Positions 7,858 to 14,763 of a stretch of DNA of 64,000 bases are shown one piece after another. The notes beneath the pieces are model-generated. The model was not told the origin of the DNA. It did not search any database and saw only the letters and a list, made by a program, of their open reading frames with translations. Location: contig JBLNDJ010000060.1 in assembly GCA_050261515.1 (NCBI GenBank), positions 248,001 to 312,000 on the forward strand, in the 5' to 3' direction. Every line of letters starts with the position of its first letter. The first letter of the stretch is position 1. This stretch comes from JBLNDJ01 sp050261515 (GTDB lineage Bacteria; Acidobacteriota; Terriglobia; Bryobacterales; Bryobacteraceae). A program made the translations under genes and the position numbers.

Positions 7858-7873
7858 CGTTCCACGTGAAACA
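7858..7873. promoter_or_regulatory. parS: parS site 5
   Basis: CGTTCCACGTGAAACA, the last of five sites spaced 29-35 bp apart (starts 7726, 7755, 7788, 7823, 7858). Confidence 0.87.
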
Positions 7874-7875
7874 TT

Positions 7876-7976
7876 CGGCTCGGAGGCCGCCTGCCCTTCT
7901 CGTCAGGCGCTCGGCTCGGAGGTCGCCTGCCCTCTCGTCAGACGCCCGGCTAGGAGGCCCTCTGCCCTCTCAAGAG
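7876..7976. repeat. Three imperfect 35-36 bp direct repeats
   Basis: Units start at 7876, 7912 and 7947 with CGGCTCGGAGG or a close variant, followed by CCTGCCCTCTCGTCAG-like DNA. The third copy runs into the last codons of rsmG (stop at 7950-7952). The function is unknown; the array directly adjoins the parS cluster. Confidence 0.75.
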
Positions 7977-8549
7977 TACCCGTCGCTTTCCCCACGGGAG
8001 CGAAACCAGCGGTTGCCACTCGAAGCCGGCCATGGAGGCGATGCCGATGGCGTCTTCCTCCCCTAGAAGCAAGGAAACGCGCTTTGGGGCCAGCTTCACG
8101 ACCTCCGAGGGCTTCACGGCCCGGGAAACGACCCAATCGTATGTTCCAGTGTCTAAGACCTCGGCTCGGCGCGGCTCAACGCGCACATTTCGAAGGTGCC
8201 GCGTGGCCTCGCGCAGGAAAACCGCCTTGCGCTGATGCGAGTCGGCCAGCGCCACAGCGCAATCAGGGCGCAGGATAGCCAGCGGGATGCCGGGAAAACC
8301 GCCTCCAGACCCGACGTCCAGCACAGAAACGGCTTCCTCCGGTAAATAGATCGTCAGGAACAGCGATTCGCAGTAGTGGCGAACCACACTTTCCTCAAGC
8401 CCGGTGATGGTGGTGAGGTTCAAAGACTTGTTCCAGCGGCACAGGAGCTGGTAATGCTTGTACAGCTCAGCGGTCTGCAGAGGACTCAGGGGGCGGAAAC
8501 TCGAGAAATGCCGGTTCAGAAGGCGGGCAAATTCATCCGATTCGCTCAT
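7950..8549 (-). CDS. rsmG: 16S rRNA (guanine527-N7)-methyltransferase RsmG
   Basis: A 199-residue GidB-family methyltransferase. The SAM motif VLDVGSGGGFPGIPLAI sits mid-protein, followed by ADSHQRKAVFLREA, both typical of RsmG, which methylates N7 of G527 in 16S rRNA. I start it at the ATG at 8549 (MSESDEFARLLN), because this overlaps the mnmG stop by 4 bp (ATGA) and matches the family length; the open frame extends further upstream only as out-of-frame mnmG sequence. mnmG and rsmG form an operon next to parAB. Confidence 0.95.
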   Translation of the reverse strand: MSESDEFARLLNRHFSSFRPLSPLQTAELYKHYQLLCRWNKSLNLTTITGLEESVVRHYCESLFLTIYLPEEAVSVLDVGSGGGFPGIPLAILRPDCAVALADSHQRKAVFLREATRHLRNVRVEPRRAEVLDTGTYDWVVSRAVKPSEVVKLAPKRVSLLLGEEDAIGIASMAGFEWQPLVSLPWGKRRVLLRGQRAS

Positions 8550-10381
8550 GCAATCGTCAAGTATACGTCGAGCACAGCGATCGCAGCGGGTGTAACACCA
8601 GGAATTCGAGCCGCCTGCCCCAGCGTTCCCGGCCGGACGCGCTCCAGCTTGTCGCAAATCTCGTGCGAGAGGCCCGGAATCCCGCGAAAGCGGAAGTCCT
8701 CCGGGATGCGCCGCCCTTCGGTCCGCCTCAAGCGATCGATCTGGCGGTCCTGCTGGGCAATGTAGCCGGCATACTTCAACTCGGTCTCCACCGTTGTGAG
8801 AACTTCGCGCGCGAGCGGCTCGCCAACCGCGGCTTCGGTCCACTTCTCGATCTGCCCCACAGACGCCTCGGGGCGGCGAAGCCATTCTGCAATCAGGGGA
8901 CGGTCGCCCGCAGGCCCGAACCACACGCGCGTTCGCTCAAAAAGCTCGAGCACGCGGCGCTTCTGGGCCTGTTTTCGCGAGAACGACTGCCATCGGGCCT
9001 CGTTGACGAGCCCGGCCTTCCTCCCTACCGGCGTCAGGCGCTCGTCGGCATTGTCGATTCGAAGGTGAAGCCTGAACTCCGCCCGCGAGGTGAACATGCG
9101 GTAGGGCTCGTCGGCGCCCTTCGTGACCAGGTCGTCGATGAGGATACCGGTATAGCCTTCTGTTCGGCCGATAATGATCGGGTCGAACCCGCCCAGTTTC
9201 CGTGCCGCGTTGATTCCCGCGACGAGGCCCTGGCAGGCAGCCTCCTCGTACCCCGACGTGCCGTTGATCTGCCCGGCGAGAAACAGGCCCTCGACGCGCT
9301 TAAGTTCGAGGGAGTGTTTCAGTTCTCGTGCGTCGATGGAATCGTATTCAATCGCGTACCCCGGGCGGATCATCTCGGCGTCTTCGAGCCCTGGGATCGA
9401 CGCCACCATCGCGGCCTGGACATCGATCGGCATGCTTGTGGACATGCCGTTCACGTACACCTCGTAGGTATCAAGACCCTCAGACTCGAGAAAAATCTGG
9501 TGGCGAAGCTTGTCCGGGAACTTGACGACCTTGTCCTCGATCGAGGGGCAGTAGCGCGGCCCGATGCCCTCAATCTGGCCGCTATAAAGCGGCGAGCGCG
9601 GAATCGCTTCGCGCAAAATGCGGTGCGTCTCGGCGTTCGTGTACGCGATATGGCATTCGATCTGTGGGCGGTCGATGCGGTCCGTCAGAAACGAGAACGG
9701 AGTCGGCTCCCGGTCACCCGCCTGCGGCTCGAAACGCGCCCAGTCGATCGTGCGGCCGTCGAGGCGCGGGGGCGTTCCTGTCTTGAGTCGCGTCCATTTG
9801 AGGTTGAGCCCGCGAAACTGTTCGCCAAGCAGGTTCGACGGCGGCTCGCCGTTGCGCCCGCAATGATAAGTGTTCTCCCCGACATGGGCAAGGCCGTTGA
9901 GAAACGTGCCGGTGGTCACGATGACGGCTCCGGCGTCGAGCACGCGGCCGTCGCGAAGCCGCACTCCATGGACGCGGCGCGGTTCGCCTTCCAGGATCAG
10001 TTCCGCCACTTCTGCTTGTAGGATCCGAAGGTCAGGCTCGCTCTCGAGTACCTCGCGCATGCGGATGCGGTACTGCTTTTTGTCGCATTGGGCGCGCGGC
10101 GACCAGACGGCCGGCCCACGGCTGGTGTTCAACAACCGGAACTGGATCCCGACCGCGTCGGTGACTTCGCCCATGACCCCACCGAGCGCATCCACCTCGC
10201 GAACCAGGTGACCTTTGGCGATACCGCCGACGGCGGGATTACAGGACATCTGCGCGATCAAGTCCAGATTCATCGTAATCATGGCTGTCCGTAGGCCCAT
10301 TCGGGCACAGGCCCGTGCGGCCTCGCAGCCGGCATGGCCGGCCCCGACAACGACCACATCATATTTCCGAGGACGAATCAT
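8546..10381 (-). CDS. mnmG: tRNA uridine-5-carboxymethylaminomethyl modification enzyme MnmG
   Basis: A 611-residue GidA/MnmG. The FAD-binding GAGHAG motif is at 13-18, the NPAVGGIAKGH signature near 48-58, and the second conserved GQINGTSGYEEAA signature near residue 370. With MnmE it installs cmnm5U at the wobble position of certain tRNAs, using FAD and folate. The length is close to the roughly 630 residues usual for the family. It overlaps rsmG by 4 bp and is divergent from purD, with a 59-bp intergenic region that must hold both promoters. Confidence 0.97.
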   Translation of the reverse strand: MIRPRKYDVVVVGAGHAGCEAARACARMGLRTAMITMNLDLIAQMSCNPAVGGIAKGHLVREVDALGGVMGEVTDAVGIQFRLLNTSRGPAVWSPRAQCDKKQYRIRMREVLESEPDLRILQAEVAELILEGEPRRVHGVRLRDGRVLDAGAVIVTTGTFLNGLAHVGENTYHCGRNGEPPSNLLGEQFRGLNLKWTRLKTGTPPRLDGRTIDWARFEPQAGDREPTPFSFLTDRIDRPQIECHIAYTNAETHRILREAIPRSPLYSGQIEGIGPRYCPSIEDKVVKFPDKLRHQIFLESEGLDTYEVYVNGMSTSMPIDVQAAMVASIPGLEDAEMIRPGYAIEYDSIDARELKHSLELKRVEGLFLAGQINGTSGYEEAACQGLVAGINAARKLGGFDPIIIGRTEGYTGILIDDLVTKGADEPYRMFTSRAEFRLHLRIDNADERLTPVGRKAGLVNEARWQSFSRKQAQKRRVLELFERTRVWFGPAGDRPLIAEWLRRPEASVGQIEKWTEAAVGEPLAREVLTTVETELKYAGYIAQQDRQIDRLRRTEGRRIPEDFRFRGIPGLSHEICDKLERVRPGTLGQAARIPGVTPAAIAVLDVYLTIA

Positions 10382-10440
10382 GATTGGCGCGCAACAACCC
10401 CGGTGGTTCTTCTATTCTAGAAAATACAGCGGACACACAC

Positions 10441-11721
10441 ATGAAAGTTCTGGTTATCGGGAGCGGAGGCAGGGAGCACGCGCTGGTCTGGCGGCTGGCC
10501 CAGAGCCCGTCGGTCGAAGCGGTCTATGCGACGCCGGGGAACCCCGGAATTGCCCGCATTGCGCGGACAATCCCGGCCCCGGCAAACCCGGAGGGCTGGC
10601 TCAAAGCCGCCGAGTCGGTGAGCGCGGACCTGACCGTCGTGGGTCCGGAGGCGCCGCTGGTGGCGGGGGTCGTCGATCGGTTCCGCGCGGCGGGACGTGC
10701 GATTGTGGGCCCGACCGCAGCCGCCGCGCAGCTCGAAGGCAGCAAGATCTTCGCCAAGGAATTCATGCAGCGCGCGGAGATCCCGACCGCGGCCTTCGCG
10801 ATCGCGACCACGGAAGCGGAGGCGCTCAAGGCGCTCGACCGAATCGGCTGTCCCGTGGTGCTCAAAGCCGACGGGCTTGCGGCGGGCAAGGGCGTCGTCA
10901 TCGCGAACACGCGGGAGGAAGCAGAAGCCGCGGTGCGCGGTCTGCTTTCGGGCGCGCTGGTCGGGAAGGCCGGCTCGCGCGTCGTGATCGAGGAATTCCT
11001 CACGGGCGAGGAAGTCAGCTTCATCGTCCTCAGCGACGGCAAGGACGTGGTCGCGCTCGAGCCGACGCAGGACCACAAGGCTGTCCACGACTGCGACCAA
11101 GGCCCGAACACCGGCGGCATGGGTGCGTACTGCGACTCGCGCATCCTGACGGCGCCCGAGCGCCGGCAGATTCTCGAGCGCATCATACGCCCGACGATTG
11201 AGCGGATGCGCGCGGAAGGCGCCCCGTTCAACGGCTTCCTCTACGCGGGCTTGATGATGACGGCGCACGGCCCGCGAGTGCTCGAGTACAACGTTCGACT
11301 CGGGGATCCGGAAACGCAGCCGCTCATGCACGCAATGGAGTCGGACTTCGCGGAGGTTCTGGCGGCGGCAGCGCGCGGCGCGCTTGGCGACGCCCAGCTC
11401 GCCTGGAGGCGTGATCCATCTGTATGCGTTGTGCTGGCGGCGGCCGGATACCCGGGCACGCCGCGCACGGGCGATGCGATCCACGGCATCGAAGAAGCCG
11501 AGGCCCTTGGCGCGACGGTGTTCCAGGCGGGCACGAAGCAGGGAACGAGCGGGCTCGAAACAGCCGGAGGCCGCGTGCTTGGCGTCACAGCGTCGGGCTC
11601 GGGTCTCGACGCCGCCATCCACAAGGCCTACGAGGCAGCCGGCAAAATCCACTTCGACGGAATGCACTTCAGGCATGATATCGGCCACAAGGGCCTCAAG
11701 CGTTGGGCCGCGCTAGAATAG
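10441..11721 (+). CDS. purD: Phosphoribosylamine-glycine ligase PurD
   Basis: A 426-residue ATP-grasp enzyme of purine synthesis that makes GAR from phosphoribosylamine, glycine and ATP. It begins MKVLVIGSGGREHALVW, the standard PurD start, so the open frame before 10441 is ignored. ATP-grasp features include LKADGLAAGKGV and EEFLTGEEVSF; the metal-binding ARLGDPETQ-type motif appears as VRLGDPETQPLM. A tRNA-Arg gene begins 9 bases after the stop. Confidence 0.97.
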   Translation: MKVLVIGSGGREHALVWRLAQSPSVEAVYATPGNPGIARIARTIPAPANPEGWLKAAESVSADLTVVGPEAPLVAGVVDRFRAAGRAIVGPTAAAAQLEGSKIFAKEFMQRAEIPTAAFAIATTEAEALKALDRIGCPVVLKADGLAAGKGVVIANTREEAEAAVRGLLSGALVGKAGSRVVIEEFLTGEEVSFIVLSDGKDVVALEPTQDHKAVHDCDQGPNTGGMGAYCDSRILTAPERRQILERIIRPTIERMRAEGAPFNGFLYAGLMMTAHGPRVLEYNVRLGDPETQPLMHAMESDFAEVLAAAARGALGDAQLAWRRDPSVCVVLAAAGYPGTPRTGDAIHGIEEAEALGATVFQAGTKQGTSGLETAGGRVLGVTASGSGLDAAIHKAYEAAGKIHFDGMHFRHDIGHKGLKRWAALE

Positions 11722-11729
11722 AGACCGCT

Positions 11730-11806
11730 GGGGACGTAGCTCAGTTGGATAGAGCGGCCGCCTCCTAAGCGGCAGGCCGGCAGTTCGAATCTGCCCGTCC
11801 CTACCA
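11730..11806 (+). tRNA. tRNA-Arg (CCU anticodon)
   Basis: A 77-nt cloverleaf. The acceptor GGGGACG pairs with CGTCCCT (first pair G-U). The anticodon stem GCCGC/GCGGC encloses the loop CTCCTAA, so the anticodon is CCU, reading AGG. The T arm is GGCAG-TTCGAAT-CTGCC and CCA is encoded at 11804-11806. With only 8 bp separating it from purD, it is probably transcribed with purD and cut out. Confidence 0.93.
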
Positions 11807-11812
11807 GCCCCT

Positions 11813-12118
11813 TTACTGCTGCAACGTGCGGATGTACGCGACGATCGCCTTCGCCTGATCGGGCGTCACGCCCTTCTTGCCGAACGCGTGCGACGCCTTT
11901 TTAGATGGGCCGCCGTTCAGAATCTGGTCCGTCAATTCGTCGTCGGTCTTCTTTTTTGCCTCGTCCGAGAGCAGATTGGTGCCTTTCATGGAAGTGCGGC
12001 CCTGGCCCTTGGTGTTGTGGCAGGCGACGCACTTGGATTTGAACAGGGCGGCTCCGTCCTGGGCTTGTGCGGAGGCTCCCAGAAGCGCGGCCAGCGAAAC
12101 TGCGGCAAACACTTTCAT
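11813..12118 (-). CDS. Small periplasmic c-type cytochrome
   Basis: A 101-residue class I-like cytochrome c. A signal peptide (MKVFAAVSLAALLGASAQA) precedes a single haem site CVACH at residues 30-34. The final helix AKAIVAYIRTL is typical of mono-haem cytochromes. The usual distal Met in a K-M-P-A-F context is absent; the aligned segment is KASHAFG (74-80), so His77 or Met44 may serve instead, or the haem may be five-coordinate. I start it at the ATG at 12118; the longer frame lacks a sensible leader. It probably carries electrons in the periplasm, partner unknown. Confidence 0.85.
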   Translation of the reverse strand: MKVFAAVSLAALLGASAQAQDGAALFKSKCVACHNTKGQGRTSMKGTNLLSDEAKKKTDDELTDQILNGGPSKKASHAFGKKGVTPDQAKAIVAYIRTLQQ

Positions 12119-12145
12119 GGCGATCTCCTGACCCCAGTATGGACC

Positions 12146-12340
12146 TGCGGGGCGCGCAGTCAAGTGCGCGGAAAGTGCCGGGGGCGGGAGCGCCGGACCG
12201 CGCTTGCGGGGCGCGCAGTCAAGTGCGCGGAAAGTGTCGGGGGCGGGAGCGCCGGACCGCGCTTGCGGGGCGCGCTGTCAAGTGCGCGGAAAGTGTCGGG
12301 GGCGGGAGCGCCGGGCCGCGTCTGCGGGTCGCGCGGCACG
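12146..12340. repeat. 59-bp GC-rich tandem repeat, three full copies plus a partial
   Basis: Units start at 12146, 12205, 12264 and (partial) 12323, each opening TGCGGGGCGCGCAGTCAAG or a close variant. Copies differ at only a few positions, for example AGTCAAG versus TGTCAAG in copy 3. The array starts just upstream of the cytochrome start and fills most of the gap to the beta-propeller gene. The rest of the gap, 12341-12458, is very GC-rich with no recognisable feature. Confidence 0.9.
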
Positions 12341-12458
12341 GGAGACAGCCCGCAGGCCACAGGCGGGCCGGGCTGGGGCGAGCGGCCTGCGCGACGCGCG
12401 CGGGAGGCAGCGGAGACGCCGTGCGAGCGGGGCGCCGTGAGGCGGGCCGGCTCGCGAG

Positions 12459-13574
12459 TCACGCGTGCCGGATCGCCGCTCCGACCGGTTTCGAGCCGAC
12501 GGGCACCATCGTGAACAGCGGCGCGGAGCGGTCGCGCTTGGCGGCGATCGCGGCCAGGCGGATCACGGCCATGTCGCCCGAATCCTGGTTGAGTACGAGC
12601 ACGTAGCGGCCGTCCGGCGTCGGCGTGATGAACGCCGGATTGCGTCCAACCGCCACCACAGCGATCACGCGCCGCGTCTCGATATCGAGGATCGTCACCT
12701 CGCTCGATTGCGGGTTGGCGACGAACAGGTAATCGGCGTCCTCGGAGGCGCACTCGGCCATCACGCCAGGTGTGCGGCCGGCGAGCGCGGTTTCGGCCAC
12801 CTCGGTCGAGTAAGGATAGACGACTACAACGGCGTCCATGCCCTCGCCTGTAATGAACAACTGCCCTCCGTCCGATTTAAAGCACAGCTGCCGGGGCTCG
12901 ACGGCCAGCGGCAAATGGACAATCACGCGCCCGCTCTGCCCATCCGCGATCGAGAGGAGGGGCTCGCCGGCGGCGGCCATCAGAATCTGCCGGCCGTCTC
13001 CGCGGTACCGCACCAGCGAGGGCTCGTGTCCGAGCGGGAATGTTTGAAGCGAGCGCGCCTGCAGATCGACCAGGCCGAACCGCCCGCTGTCCCGGAAAGC
13101 GACAGCGGCCGAGCGTCCGTCGGACGCGAGGTCGAAATCCACCGGCTCGTAGGGAAGGGTAATACGATTTTCGACGCGCAGCGGTGCAATCCCGACGCGC
13201 ACCAGCTCGCGCGGCTCCCGGCTCAGCAGCCAGATCGCCGGGGCACCCGGCGCCAGCCGCATCGAGAGCGCACCCCGCGAGGCGCGAACCCGGCGGCGCA
13301 CCGAAAGATCGGCGACGCCGATCTCGTGGACAGAGCCGGTCGGTGGCGTTAGCGCATAAACGGACGGAACGCCGGGGGGGGCAATGACCGCCGACGGCGC
13401 CGCGTCGAGCCGGACGTGCCGCGCCAGGGTGAACGTGTTGAGATCAACCACCGCGACGGCCTGGCCCTCCGCGTTCGCGATGAATGCGTATCCGTCGTAT
13501 CCGAAGCTTCTACGGTGGCCGCAACCCGCCACGTACGCGGCCGGCGCCAGCACGAAAAGTCGCCTGGTCAGCAA
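12459..13574 (-). CDS. YVTN-family beta-propeller lipoprotein
   Basis: About 371 residues if started at the TTG at 13574; a GTG/ATG-type start at 13610 adds 12. The N-terminus reads LTRRLFVLAPAAYVAGC: a twin-arginine-like motif followed by a VAGC lipobox, so it is probably a lipoprotein exported by Tat or Sec. The remainder shows repeated blades (AVAVVDLNTFTLARHVRLD, EVTILDIETRRVIAVVAVGRNP) of the YVTN/surface-layer propeller type. Such proteins are scaffolds or binding proteins, and no catalytic site is evident. It has its own transcription unit, facing away from the next gene. Confidence 0.75.
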   Translation of the reverse strand: MLTRRLFVLAPAAYVAGCGHRRSFGYDGYAFIANAEGQAVAVVDLNTFTLARHVRLDAAPSAVIAPPGVPSVYALTPPTGSVHEIGVADLSVRRRVRASRGALSMRLAPGAPAIWLLSREPRELVRVGIAPLRVENRITLPYEPVDFDLASDGRSAAVAFRDSGRFGLVDLQARSLQTFPLGHEPSLVRYRGDGRQILMAAAGEPLLSIADGQSGRVIVHLPLAVEPRQLCFKSDGGQLFITGEGMDAVVVVYPYSTEVAETALAGRTPGVMAECASEDADYLFVANPQSSEVTILDIETRRVIAVVAVGRNPAFITPTPDGRYVLVLNQDSGDMAVIRLAAIAAKRDRSAPLFTMVPVGSKPVGAAIRHA

Positions 13575-13660
13575 ACGGTCATTGTACCGGCTCGCCAGGC
13601 GCGAAACCAAGTTCCACCCTACGTTATACTGAAAGCCTGAAACCCCGTTTCCTCTCTGCC

Positions 13661-13840
13661 GTGGCGTGCTATGCGCTTCTGGCGCTGCTCGCCGGCCTCA
13701 CCCTCGAAGGCGTCTTTCGCATTTCTGTCTGGATTGTTCTGGCGGGCCTCGCCGCGAAAACCTGGGCGGCGGCGAGACTGCGAAAATTCGATACCGAAAC
13801 GGAACCCGAAAGCCGCGACGATCCCCCGCGTGTTCCATAA
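13661..13840 (+). CDS. Possible small membrane protein
   Basis: A 59-residue frame from a GTG at 13661 gives two hydrophobic segments (ACYALLALLAGLTLEGV, ISVWIVLAGLAAKTWAAA) and a charged tail. No Shine-Dalgarno is visible and the start is uncertain; codons continue open upstream without an ATG. A TATACT hexamer at 13625-13630 could be a -10 element. I do not recognise a family. It may be a real small inner-membrane protein. Confidence 0.4.
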   Translation: MACYALLALLAGLTLEGVFRISVWIVLAGLAAKTWAAARLRKFDTETEPESRDDPPRVP

Positions 13841-13941
13841 CGGTTTCCATGCCTGTACGCGCCGCCGCGGCGGCTCGGACGAACAGATCATTCCGATTCG
13901 CTAAGCGCCTTATTAGCAATAGATTAAGAGCTTACGGCCGC

Positions 13942-13957
13942 TAGGGCTTTCGCCCTA
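13942..13957. other. Small hairpin upstream of the fliA promoter
   Basis: TAGGGC-TTTC-GCCCTA forms a 6-bp stem with a 4-nt loop, ending 6 bp before the sigma-54 site. There is no T tract, so it is not a clear terminator. Confidence 0.35.
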
Positions 13958-13963
13958 TGTTCG

Positions 13964-13980
13964 TGGCACTCCCGTTGCAT
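13964..13980 (+). promoter_or_regulatory. Sigma-54 (RpoN) promoter for fliA
   Basis: TGGCAC-N5-TTGCAT matches the RpoN -24/-12 consensus TGGCAC-N5-TTGCW at every conserved position. Initiation would be near 13990, only a few bases before the first ATG of fliA. Confidence 0.85.
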
Positions 13981-13994
13981 TTAAGGCCTGTGTC

Positions 13995-14732
13995 ATGGAC
14001 GCAAAGGCGATGCAGAAAGCGAAACGGGACCAGATCGTGGTGGATCATTTGCCGCTCGTGAAGGCGATTGCAGTGCGAGTTCATGAGAACCTGCCGGTGC
14101 ACGTCGACCTCGACGACCTGGTGCACGCCGGAGTACTCGGGCTGTTCGACGCGGTGGTGAAATACCGGCCCGACAAGAACGTTGCTTTCTCCGCCTATGC
14201 GAAGCACCGGATCAAGGGTGCAATGCTGGACAGCTTGCGCCAGCTCGACTGGGCGTCGCGCGACCTGCGTCGGCGCTACAAGCAGATCGAAGCGGCGGCG
14301 CGCGAGTTGGCGGGCGAGCTGCACCGGAACCCGACCGAATCCGAACTCGCCGACCGGATGGGCGTCGAGGTGGACCGGTGGCGGCAGATGATGGCCGAGA
14401 TGCAGTGCGTCGGCTTGATCTCGATCTCCGCACGCCGGCCGGACCAGGAGGACCTTCCGACACCGGACTACCCCGCCCGGCCCGATACGCAGCCGGACAA
14501 CATGTGCGCCCAGGAAGAGCTGCACGACTATCTGTGGAAGGCCATGAAGAACCTGCCGGAGCGATATCGGAAGGTCGTTGTGCTTTATTACACGAAAGAC
14601 ATGACCATGAGAGAGATCGGCGGAATTCTCGGAATCAATGAGAGCCGGGTGTCTCAAATTCACAAGTCGGCTCTCGAAAAGATGGCGACGGCGCTCGAAT
14701 CGGCGGGCATACGCTCGAGCGGGGCGTTCTGA
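13995..14732 (+). CDS. fliA: Flagellar RNA polymerase sigma factor FliA (sigma-28)
   Basis: A 245-residue sigma-70-family factor of the FliA group. Region 2 is near residues 18-85 (HLPLVKAIAVRV, DLVHAGVLGLFDAV, FSAYAKHRIKGAMLDSLRQLDWASRDLRR), region 3 near 90-150, and region 4 near 180-240, with an HTH at MTMREIGGILGINESRVSQIH. It directs late flagellar genes and is held inactive by FlgM, encoded here at 55.5 kb. The first ATG lies just past the sigma-54 start site, leaving no room for a ribosome-binding site, so translation may be nearly leaderless or start at the ATG at 14010. Confidence 0.93.
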   Translation: MDAKAMQKAKRDQIVVDHLPLVKAIAVRVHENLPVHVDLDDLVHAGVLGLFDAVVKYRPDKNVAFSAYAKHRIKGAMLDSLRQLDWASRDLRRRYKQIEAAARELAGELHRNPTESELADRMGVEVDRWRQMMAEMQCVGLISISARRPDQEDLPTPDYPARPDTQPDNMCAQEELHDYLWKAMKNLPERYRKVVVLYYTKDMTMREIGGILGINESRVSQIHKSALEKMATALESAGIRSSGAF

Positions 14733-14763
14733 GCGCGAGGCCCTGTTACAATGGCGTCTTCCC

